From assembly GCA_019234035.1 (NCBI GenBank), contig JAFALX010000147.1, positions 1 through 5,017 of the forward strand: DNA of 5,017 nt. The letters are read 5' to 3'. Shown piece after piece: positions 1 through 4,716 of this stretch (positions within the stretch are counted from its first letter, which is position 1; each line of letters begins with the position of its first letter). The DNA is from Candidatus Dormiibacterota bacterium. Its GTDB lineage: Bacteria; Chloroflexota; Dormibacteria; Aeolococcales; Aeolococcaceae. The notes under the pieces are model-generated. The model saw nothing but the letters and a program-made list of their open reading frames with translations, was not told the origin of the DNA and did no database searches. The position numbers and the translations under genes were made by a program.

Positions 1-563
1 ATGCCCTGGTGCGCCACGTGGTACACGCAGGTGCCCAGCACCAGCCCGAGCGGCGCGTGTCCCGATTGCAGCAGCGTCCAGAAGTCCTGGCCGCTCAGGT
101 CGGACGTGAACGGCTTGCCCTCGGCCGTCTTCCAGTTGCCGCCGTCCTCAGCGCTCACAGCGGTGCCGATGGCGATGAACTCGGCGGTGCCACGGCCCCA
201 CTCGTAGAAGCCGACATCGAGCCGCACGCCAACGATGCCGTCGGCGCCGAGCACCTCGGCCTCCTCCTCCATGCGCGCCATGGCCAGCTCGCGCGCCGAG
301 TACATCGCCTGCGTCAGTGTCGTCACCTCGCGGCTCGTATTCCATCCGCGTGCGGCGAACCCGATGTGATAGATGCTGCTGCCGAGCACGAGCCCGCGCG
401 GGTGGAAGCCCGCTTCCTTGATGACGAGGAACTCGTTCACCGAGAGGTCGCTCGTGAACAGCGCGTCCTCGCCGCGGAGCTCGTTGAGCCGCTTCAGCGC
501 GTCCTGGGGAAGCCCCTCCAGCTGCGCCGGCGGCGGCGGGGGCGGTGCGTCCTGCTGTGTCAT
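1..563 (-). CDS. Tandem YbjQ-type (heavy-metal-binding domain) protein, 3' end cut by window edge
   Basis: The first 187 residues are visible; the C-terminus lies beyond the left edge. After a short N-terminus with six prolines (P7-P12) comes a complete YbjQ-like domain at about residues 36-136. It shows the family's features: a start resembling FTSDLSVNEF, a G-LVLGSSIYHIG stretch (58-68), a helix rich in Ala, Arg, Met and Glu (85-103), then LGADGIVGVRL (105-115) and YEWG/EFIAIGTAV (120-136). A second copy begins at residue 152 with FTSDLSGQDF and GLVLGTCVYHV, so the protein is an internal duplication. The family is labelled heavy-metal-binding, but its biochemical role is not settled, and no CxxC-type metal site is visible here. 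The ATG at 563 is supported by AGGAGG 12 nt upstream. It is the third gene of a same-strand cluster, 48 bp after the 130-aa gene. The family call is confident; the function is unknown. Confidence 0.88.
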   Translation of the reverse strand, partial: MTQQDAPPPPPPAQLEGLPQDALKRLNELRGEDALFTSDLSVNEFLVIKEAGFHPRGLVLGSSIYHIGFAARGWNTSREVTTLTQAMYSARELAMARMEEEAEVLGADGIVGVRLDVGFYEWGRGTAEFIAIGTAVSAEDGGNWKTAEGKPFTSDLSGQDFWTLLQSGHAPLGLVLGTCVYHVAHQG

Positions 564-575
564 CGCCTATCGGTT

Positions 576-581
576 CCTCCT
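576..581 (-). promoter_or_regulatory. Shine-Dalgarno AGGAGG for the YbjQ-type gene
   Basis: Read on the minus strand, AGGAGGAA lies 10-12 nt before the ATG at 563. It is the only strong anti-SD match in front of any gene in this window. It fixes this start codon and suggests the gene is translated from inside a longer operon mRNA. Confidence 0.75.
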
Positions 582-611
582 GCCCGGAATCGTCGTCGCC
601 GGAAGTTGCGG

Positions 612-1004
612 TCAGGTGACCAGGGATCGCAGGGCCGCGCTGGCCGCTGCGCTGCTCTGCGACTGCCGGCTCAGCACCTCGACCAGCCGTCGCAGCCACT
701 CGTCGAAGCCGAGCTGCTCGGTGCGCAGCCGGATGCCGCGCACCGCGTGTGCGTGCTGCGCGGTGATCGCGCCGTGCTTGAGCTCGGCCTCGAGCACGTC
801 GTCACCGGCGTTGACGGTGATTCGCTTGACGGGATGGTCCTTCTTGAACATGCCGCCCTCGCGCTCGAGCTGCACCGCGCCGCCCATCGAGTCGGAGAGC
901 TTGGTGGCGAGCACCTGGAAGAACACCGTGACGTCGGCGGCGTCCGCATGCAGCGTCGCCACGACGGCGTCGAGGTCGGCGTCGGGAGGAGTCGCGTCGC
1001 TCAC
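612..1004 (-). CDS. Conserved-looking hypothetical protein, 130 aa, in YbjQ operon
   Basis: I do not recognise a named family. The protein is soluble-looking with no signal peptide or membrane segment. It has an acidic N-terminal helix (about 8-40), then a basic turn with FKKDHPVKRI (53-62), a beta-rich middle (ITVNAGDDVLEAEL, 62-75), then HAHAVRGIRLRTEQ (84-97), and ends in an amphipathic helix containing DEWLRRLVEVL (101-111) and a Ser/Ala-rich stretch. The alternation of short strands and a final helix suggests a small alpha/beta fold. The GTG at 1004 is chosen because upstream in-frame codons run into the preceding gene, which stops 22 bp earlier, and because TACGAT lies 7 nt before it. 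There is no Shine-Dalgarno sequence. From memory, similar proteins sit beside YbjQ-domain genes in actinobacteria, which would suggest a functional link; this is inference. Confidence 0.8.
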   Translation of the reverse strand: MSDATPPDADLDAVVATLHADAADVTVFFQVLATKLSDSMGGAVQLEREGGMFKKDHPVKRITVNAGDDVLEAELKHGAITAQHAHAVRGIRLRTEQLGFDEWLRRLVEVLSRQSQSSAAASAALRSLVT

Positions 1005-1011
1005 CGCAGTG

Positions 1012-1017
1012 ATCGTA
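1012..1017 (-). promoter_or_regulatory. Candidate -10 element TACGAT for the 130-aa gene
   Basis: On the minus strand TACGAT fits the TAnnnT form of an actinobacterial -10 element and ends 7 nt before the GTG at 1004. That would place transcription start at or one base before the start codon. It sits in the 22-bp gap after the membrane-protein gene, so it would be an internal operon promoter. No -35 is recognisable, and a chance match is possible. Confidence 0.4.
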
Positions 1018-1026
1018 CGGCGGCGC

Positions 1027-1521
1027 TCAGACGCGCCGTACTTCGCGGAGGAGCTCGCGGAAGAAGGGACGGCCCCAGAGCCCGATGCTGAGCACTGCGC
1101 CGAACAGCACGACCGCGTCCACGCTCTCGCGGCCCTGTCTGGCCCAGTACACGTCCTCGAGGTTGAGCCACAGCGCGAACTCGTCGAGGGTGATCGCCGA
1201 GCTGGCGCCGTAGGCAACCGAGGTCGCGCGAGACGCGGCCCTGCTGCAGCCGGGCATGCCGGTGCCGAGCTGAACGAGCCACAGGTACCCCGTGCCCAGC
1301 AGGCCGACGATGCCGAACACCAGGTGGTGCAGATGCCTGCCCCCGACCGAGAGATTGTGGAACGGGCCGACGCCGGCGCGGATGGCGTGGGTGACGATGC
1401 GGACGATCGCGAACGCGGCGAAGAACCCGACGGAGGCCATGAACTGCCGCTCGCGGCGCGGGTTCGAGAGCTGCTCGCGGTAGATCTGGGCGACGCGGCC
1501 TGGGCGCGGTACATGAGGCAT
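1027..1521 (-). CDS. Small integral membrane protein with conserved His and Asp/Glu motifs
   Basis: The protein has 164 residues. A basic N-terminus (about 5-27) leads into a first hydrophobic segment (28-50). A second (about 64-86) begins with GGRHLHHLVFG (60-70), a cluster of three histidines at the membrane edge. A less hydrophobic segment follows (102-120) with LDEFALWLNLEDVYW (112-126), and a last segment spans about 134-150 before a basic tail. The histidine cluster plus D113, E114, E122 and D123 could form a metal or proton site inside the membrane, but no reaction can be assigned. I recall similar actinobacterial 'integral membrane proteins' with the LDEFALWL and EDVYW motifs, none with known function. 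The ATG at 1521 is the only reasonable start before the basic N-terminus. It heads a cluster with the 130-aa and YbjQ genes and diverges from the 76-aa gene. Confidence 0.85.
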   Translation of the reverse strand: MPHVPRPGRVAQIYREQLSNPRRERQFMASVGFFAAFAIVRIVTHAIRAGVGPFHNLSVGGRHLHHLVFGIVGLLGTGYLWLVQLGTGMPGCSRAASRATSVAYGASSAITLDEFALWLNLEDVYWARQGRESVDAVVLFGAVLSIGLWGRPFFRELLREVRRV

Positions 1522-1529
1522 GGCGGGAC

Positions 1530-1535
1530 ATTCTC
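1530..1535 (-). promoter_or_regulatory. Candidate -10 element GAGAAT for the membrane-protein operon
   Basis: GAGAAT on the minus strand ends 8 nt before the ATG at 1521, predicting a transcript that starts about 1-2 nt upstream of the codon. No Shine-Dalgarno sequence occurs in front of the gene, which agrees with leaderless or near-leaderless expression. No -35 box is evident. Confidence 0.45.
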
Positions 1536-1572
1536 GTGCACCGAGCCACGCGCACCGGCCCCGGGAAGCGCG

Positions 1573-1578
1573 CACAAT
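1573..1578 (+). promoter_or_regulatory. Candidate -10 element CACAAT for the 76-aa gene
   Basis: CACAAT ends 7 nt before the GTG at 1586, so transcription would start at or one base before the start codon. The same hexamer occurs in the same position before holB. It is flanked by GCGCG and CGCGC, a weak inverted repeat around the hexamer. No -35 or Shine-Dalgarno sequence is visible. Confidence 0.45.
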
Positions 1579-1585
1579 CGCGCAG

Positions 1586-1816
1586 GTGACTCCAGCCCAG
1601 CCGGCCTGGATCGAGACGCATGACGTCGACGACGACGCGCCCCGCCCCGCGCCGGCAACCCCGAATGGTCGGATCCACATCGTGACCGACACGCCGATCG
1701 AGATCGACGATCGGCCCGCGGCACGTGCCTGGGCCGCGGTCAGCCGGTGCCCCTGGCTGCCCCCCGCGCTGATCCTCGGCCTCGTCGCGACATACCTGCT
1801 GCTGCGGAGCCGCTGA
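1586..1816 (+). CDS. Small tail-anchored-type membrane protein, 76 aa, unknown function
   Basis: An acidic, Pro/Ala-rich N-terminal part (about residues 1-45, with VDDD at 14-17 and IEIDD at 38-42) is followed by one hydrophobic segment at about 57-73 and a short basic tail, RSR. This layout fits a protein anchored by its C-terminus with the acidic part in the cytoplasm; there is no signal peptide. Codon use is GC-rich at third positions, as in neighbouring genes, and the stretch 1586-1739 is not otherwise coding. GTG is preferred to the upstream in-frame ATG at 1520 because that ATG lies inside the divergent gene's start and promoter, while CACAAT lies 7 nt before the GTG. The last 77 bp overlap the end of holB on the other strand. 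I do not recognise a family; small size and overlap keep confidence moderate. Confidence 0.6.
   Translation: MTPAQPAWIETHDVDDDAPRPAPATPNGRIHIVTDTPIEIDDRPAARAWAAVSRCPWLPPALILGLVATYLLLRSR
1694..1739 (-). terminator. Two adjacent perfect hairpins just downstream of holB (possible terminator)
   Basis: Two perfect 7-bp inverted repeats lie one base apart: CCGATCG (1694-1700) with CGATCGG (1708-1714), loop 7, and CCGCGGC (1716-1722) with GCCGCGG (1733-1739), loop 10. Read in the holB direction, the second hairpin begins immediately after the holB stop codon. Neither has a U-tract, but such U-less hairpins are often proposed as terminators in high-GC actinobacteria. They also lie within the coding part of the 76-aa gene on the opposite strand. 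In GC-rich DNA some such stems arise by chance. Confidence 0.3.
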
Positions 1817-2861
1817 CCTTTCGCCCTCGAGCGGCGGGGTCGCGTGGGCGCGGCTCGACCAGCGGCGGGCTGTCCGTGCCGCCGAAGATGTCGAGCATCA
1901 GCGACTCGAATGCCAGGCGCGGCTGCGCATAGGTCGCCACAGCCTCCGACGCGACGGCGAGACGCTGCAGGATCTCGACGATCCGCGACGCCGGGAGGTG
2001 CTGCGCCCAGCGCTCCAGGGCAGGCCGGTACGTCCGCCAGACCGCGAGCTCCGGAGCCCCGGAGGCATAGCAGGCGGCGTCGCGCACGAACGAGGCCCAC
2101 GCGGCGAGCGTGATCAGGGCCCGCTCGCGGCCCTCGGCTCCCGGCCCCGGGGTCACCGCGTCCGCAGCGCTGATCGCCGCCGCGGCGCCGCCGCCGCCGG
2201 CGGCGAGAAACGTGTCCACGGCGTCGAGATCGGCGTCGAGCGCGCCCTCCTCGGTCGCGAGCCGCAGGGCGCGGCCGGGACGCCCTGCCGCCAGCAGCGC
2301 GGACATCGTGGCGCCGTCCTCGGGCACACCGTGCCCGGCCACCAGCCACGCGCTGATGGCATCCGCCGAGACCGGCGCCAGCGCATACGCGGCGCAGCGC
2401 GAGACGACCGTCTGCGGCAGCTTCTCCGGATGCGCGGCGGCAAGGATCAGATGCGTTCGCGGCGGCGGCTCCTCGATGCTCTTGAGGATGTTGTTGGCCG
2501 CATCGATGCCGAGGCGGTCGGCGCGGCCGATCACGGCGACGCGGACGCCGCCAGCATACGGCCGGAGCAGGAGGAAGTCCTGCAGCGTCGGACCGTCCTC
2601 GCCGCCCGGCCGCACGCGTTTGATGCTGATGTTCTCGGCGTCGGAGTCCTCGATCCAGAAGTCGGGATGAGCGGTGACACCACCCGGCCAGGCGTCCGCC
2701 CCGAGCAGCGCGGTGGCGAGCGCGACCGCAGTGGTGGTCTTGCCGACGCCGTCGGGACCGGTGAAGAGGATGGCGTGACTGAGCATTCCATCGCGACCGG
2801 CCTCCGCGAGCCGGGCGACCAGCGCACCGTGCCCGACCACGGGCGTTGCGAGCGTCGGCAT
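1740..2861 (-). CDS. holB: DNA polymerase III subunit delta' (clamp loader)
   Basis: Delta' is a AAA+-type subunit of the DnaX clamp-loader complex that places the beta sliding clamp on primed DNA. The 373-residue product has an intact Walker A, GPDGVGKT (35-42). It also has the delta'/DnaX block with ADRLGIDAANNILKSIEEPPP (114-134), a sensor-1-like LILAAAHPEKLPQTVVSRC, and the SRC arginine-finger motif (154-156). A helical collar domain follows. Between Walker A and the central block the usual cluster of four zinc-binding cysteines is absent: the whole protein has only two Cys, one of them in SRC. The last 45 residues (329-373) are a Pro-, then Arg/Gly/Ala-rich tail, part of it antisense to the 76-aa gene. 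ATG at 2861 is chosen because CACAAT then lies 8 nt upstream; an adjacent GTG at 2864 is possible. The gene stands apart from the thymidylate kinase gene (tmk) often found next to holB, and diverges from the protease. Confidence 0.93.
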   Translation of the reverse strand: MPTLATPVVGHGALVARLAEAGRDGMLSHAILFTGPDGVGKTTTAVALATALLGADAWPGGVTAHPDFWIEDSDAENISIKRVRPGGEDGPTLQDFLLLRPYAGGVRVAVIGRADRLGIDAANNILKSIEEPPPRTHLILAAAHPEKLPQTVVSRCAAYALAPVSADAISAWLVAGHGVPEDGATMSALLAAGRPGRALRLATEEGALDADLDAVDTFLAAGGGGAAAAISAADAVTPGPGAEGRERALITLAAWASFVRDAACYASGAPELAVWRTYRPALERWAQHLPASRIVEILQRLAVASEAVATYAQPRLAFESLMLDIFGGTDSPPLVEPRPRDPAARGRKVSGSAAAGMSRRGRGSARGAARGTG

Positions 2862-2869
2862 CACCCCCG

Positions 2870-2875
2870 ATTGTG
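2870..2875 (-). promoter_or_regulatory. Candidate -10 element CACAAT for holB
   Basis: CACAAT on the minus strand ends 8 nt before the ATG at 2861, or 5 nt before the GTG at 2864. The predicted start of transcription falls on or 1-2 nt before the start codon. It is identical in sequence to the hexamer before the 76-aa gene. No -35 is recognisable. Confidence 0.45.
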
Positions 2876-2892
2876 GCGGCGGCGTGCCGGGA

Positions 2893-2904
2893 CGCCCGCG
2901 GGCG
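2893..2904. promoter_or_regulatory. Perfect 12-bp palindrome between divergent promoters
   Basis: CGCCCGCGGGCG is fully self-complementary. It lies in the 62-bp gap between holB and the protease gene, 17 bp upstream of the holB hexamer and 5 bp upstream of the protease hexamer. That is where a shared operator for a dimeric regulator could act on both promoters. Its GC-only sequence makes a chance origin in this genome quite possible. Confidence 0.3.
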
Positions 2905-2909
2905 GCGCG

Positions 2910-2915
2910 GATAAT
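2910..2915 (+). promoter_or_regulatory. Candidate -10 element GATAAT for the CPBP protease
   Basis: GATAAT differs from the TATAAT consensus at one position, the best match in the window. It ends 8 nt before the GTG at 2924, predicting a leader of only one or two bases. There is no Shine-Dalgarno sequence. Confidence 0.55.
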
Positions 2916-2923
2916 GCGTTGCG

Positions 2924-3910
2924 GTGACCCAAGCTAACCGGGCCTCCGGGGTCGCGCCGCAGCCTCCGCCACCGCCGCCACCTTCGCTGACGGGGCGCCG
3001 CACGCTGGGTCAGGACCTGGCGCGGTTCTTCATCTACGCGGAGGGCGGCGTGCTGCTGCTCTTCGTCGCGCTGCCGTCGCTCGCGCACCCGGCGCCGCTC
3101 GACGTGCTCGCGTTCGTCGGCGCCGCGACGCTGATCTGGGGCGGCTTCCGCATGCGCGGCGATCCGCCGCGCTCGTCGGTTCCGGCAGTCCCTCCACAGC
3201 CCGGCGGGGCGCGCCGCCCGGTTCCTTGGGACTGGACCGACGTCGTCATGTTCATCCCCGGCGCCTTCATCGGGGCGTCGCTGCTGGTCAGCATCGCCAT
3301 CCCGATCACGGATTCGCTCACCGGCGGCGCGAGCTCGTCGGCGCGCACCGCGGCCGAGTCGTTCGTGCAGCAGGCGTCCTTCTACGGCGGGGGGCTCTTC
3401 AACGTGTGGCTCCTCGCCGGCCTGCGCCGCGGTGGCACCCTGCAGGACCTCGGTTTCCGCCGCTTCGACTGGTGGTGGCTGCCGGTGGCGGTGGTCGTCG
3501 CGGCCCTCACGTGGGTGCTGTCGGGCTGGCTCCAGATCGCGGCGCAGCACCTGTTTCCCAGCGCCCAGAACACGCAGTGCACGTCGGTCAAGAACGACTA
3601 CAGCCACTACGTCGTGCTGGCCATCTTCGTCGTGTCGGTCATGGCGCCCCTCGCGGAGGAGACGATCTTCCGCGGCTTCATCTACGGCTGGCTGGCGAAG
3701 GTGATGCCCGCCGGCCTCGCGGTCGTCATCAGCGGCGCCTTCTTCGGCGCGGTGCACGGCGTGCTCCTGTTGTTCATCCCGCTGTGGGCCGTCGGCATCG
3801 TGCTGGCGCTGGTGTATCGCGGCTCGAACAGCCTGTGGCCGGGGGTGACGGTGCACGCGCTGTTCAATCTGCCCGGGATCATCGCGATCCTGTCATCCAC
3901 GAGTTGTTGA
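2924..3910 (+). CDS. CPBP family intramembrane metalloprotease (CAAX/Abi type)
   Basis: The 328-residue multi-pass membrane protein carries the three CPBP/Abi motifs in order: EETIFRG (E245, E246, R250), FGAVHG (F274, H278) and HALFN (H311, N315). In the family these Glu and His residues form the metal-binding catalytic site within the membrane. Hydrophobic stretches lie at about 38-54, 59-75, 105-127, 153-167, 181-206, 228-243, 263-298 and 309-325. The N-terminus is Pro-rich with seven prolines at 14-20, presumably cytoplasmic, and residues 78-103 form a second Pro/Arg-rich loop. The family includes eukaryotic prenyl-protein proteases and bacterial proteins linked to bacteriocin immunity or membrane signalling; nothing here shows the substrate. 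The GTG start fits GATAAT 8 nt upstream. The gene diverges from holB, and its last 32 bp overlap the phosphatase gene tail-to-tail. Confidence 0.93.
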   Translation: MTQANRASGVAPQPPPPPPPSLTGRRTLGQDLARFFIYAEGGVLLLFVALPSLAHPAPLDVLAFVGAATLIWGGFRMRGDPPRSSVPAVPPQPGGARRPVPWDWTDVVMFIPGAFIGASLLVSIAIPITDSLTGGASSSARTAAESFVQQASFYGGGLFNVWLLAGLRRGGTLQDLGFRRFDWWWLPVAVVVAALTWVLSGWLQIAAQHLFPSAQNTQCTSVKNDYSHYVVLAIFVVSVMAPLAEETIFRGFIYGWLAKVMPAGLAVVISGAFFGAVHGVLLLFIPLWAVGIVLALVYRGSNSLWPGVTVHALFNLPGIIAILSSTSC

Positions 3911-4670
3911 CGATCACGTCTGGAACATCGGCGACGCTGTCGATGACGAGGTCGGGCTCGGGCCCGCGGGAGACCGTGCCCTTGCCGGTGCGCACCAGCA
4001 CCGTGTGACAGCCGGCGGCTCGCCCGCCGGCGACGTCCGAGGCGCGGTCGTCGCCGACCACCAGCGTGTGCGCTGCATCGACACCCGCGGACTCCGTGGC
4101 CAATCGGAAGAAGTCGGGCGAGGGCTTGCCGAGCAGGAGGGCGTCGACCTCGGCCGCGTACTCGAGCAGGCGCACCCAGCCGCCGGTGTCGAGGTGCACG
4201 CCGGAGTCGCGCTGCACCCAGCGGCCGAGCTGCATCGCCACCAGCTGCGCGCCCTCGCGGATCGCGCGAAACGCCGCGTCGAGCTCCGCGTAGCCGGCGC
4301 CGTAGCTGGGGTCCGCGACGATCACGTGCGTCACGCGCTCGCCCCCAGTCGCAATGCGCCCCGCCAGCACGCTGCGCACGTCGTGTGACGCGATGACGAG
4401 CGCTGTGCCGTCCTCTTCGTCGAGCAGCGCGCGCGCCAGTACGACCGGCGTGAGCACCTCGTCGAGCTCTGCCTCGACGCCCATGCCGGCGAGCCGGCGC
4501 ACCAGCGTCACCGGTGTCACCGAGTCGGTGTTGGTGGTGAAGCGCACCGCGACGCCGAGATCACGCACACGGCGTACCGCGCCGGCGGCTCCGTCGATCA
4601 CCCGGGTGCCGGCGTAGACCGTGCCATCCAGGTCGATCAGCGCGAGGCGGATCGGGACCGCGGCTTCCAT
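3879..4670 (-). CDS. HAD-superfamily subfamily IIA phosphatase (HDHD2/LHPP-like)
   Basis: The 263-residue protein has all four HAD motifs: DLDGT with nucleophile D13 and acid D15; motif II TNT (T46-T48); the lysine of GKPSPDFF (K182); and GDDRASD (D207, D208, D212) binding magnesium. The spacing, with a cap domain between motifs II and III, and the LLEYA...LLLGKP stretch resemble the IIA group containing eukaryotic HDHD2 and LHPP. It most likely hydrolyses a small phosphorylated substrate in the cytoplasm; the substrate is not predictable. An ATG at 4685, five codons upstream in frame, is an alternative start; neither has a clear Shine-Dalgarno or -10 at the spacing seen elsewhere. The still longer open frame towards 5012 is antisense to the next gene. 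The 3' end overlaps the protease gene by 32 bp, with no intergenic terminator. Confidence 0.92.
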   Translation of the reverse strand: MEAAVPIRLALIDLDGTVYAGTRVIDGAAGAVRRVRDLGVAVRFTTNTDSVTPVTLVRRLAGMGVEAELDEVLTPVVLARALLDEEDGTALVIASHDVRSVLAGRIATGGERVTHVIVADPSYGAGYAELDAAFRAIREGAQLVAMQLGRWVQRDSGVHLDTGGWVRLLEYAAEVDALLLGKPSPDFFRLATESAGVDAAHTLVVGDDRASDVAGGRAAGCHTVLVRTGKGTVSRGPEPDLVIDSVADVPDVIVNNSWMTGSR

Positions 4671-4703
4671 GGACGCGGAAAGCATGTGACATCGCCGGTG
4701 ATC

Positions 4704-4709
4704 CACACT
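4704..4709 (+). promoter_or_regulatory. Weak candidate -10 element CACACT for the right-edge gene
   Basis: CACACT ends 7 nt before the ATG at 4717, matching the spacing seen before five other genes, but the hexamer itself is a poor -10. No Shine-Dalgarno sequence is present in front of this ATG. Confidence 0.3.
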
Positions 4710-4716
4710 GCGCGGG

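Noticed and set aside
9..1091. Long plus-strand open frame across the YbjQ cluster
   Set aside because: Its translation is rich in Arg, Ala and His with no domain logic, and it is antisense to three genes with clear protein character.
1027..3003. A 658-codon open frame on the minus strand covering holB and the membrane-protein gene
   Set aside because: Only its last part (from 1521) is the real membrane protein. The upstream translation is Arg/Ala/Gly-rich and lies out of frame over holB, typical of shadow frames in GC-rich DNA.
3143..3240. Possible -35 boxes paired with the -10 hexamers, and start sites inside coding regions
   Set aside because: No TTGACA-like sequence sits 16-18 bp upstream of any proposed hexamer, so -35 elements are not annotated.
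3876..3890. GGATC-ATCGC-GATCC inverted repeat at the protease/phosphatase convergence as a terminator
   Set aside because: A 5-bp stem without a U-tract, inside coding sequence, is too weak to call.
2924..3910. The CPBP protease as part of a bacteriocin or abortive-infection system
   Set aside because: No precursor peptide, transporter or defence gene lies nearby; its neighbours are holB and a HAD phosphatase.
4068..4670. Motif II of the phosphatase reading TNT instead of TN followed by another residue, as a possible defect
   Set aside because: Threonine or serine variants are normal here, and I recall TNT in HDHD2-like proteins; all catalytic residues are present.
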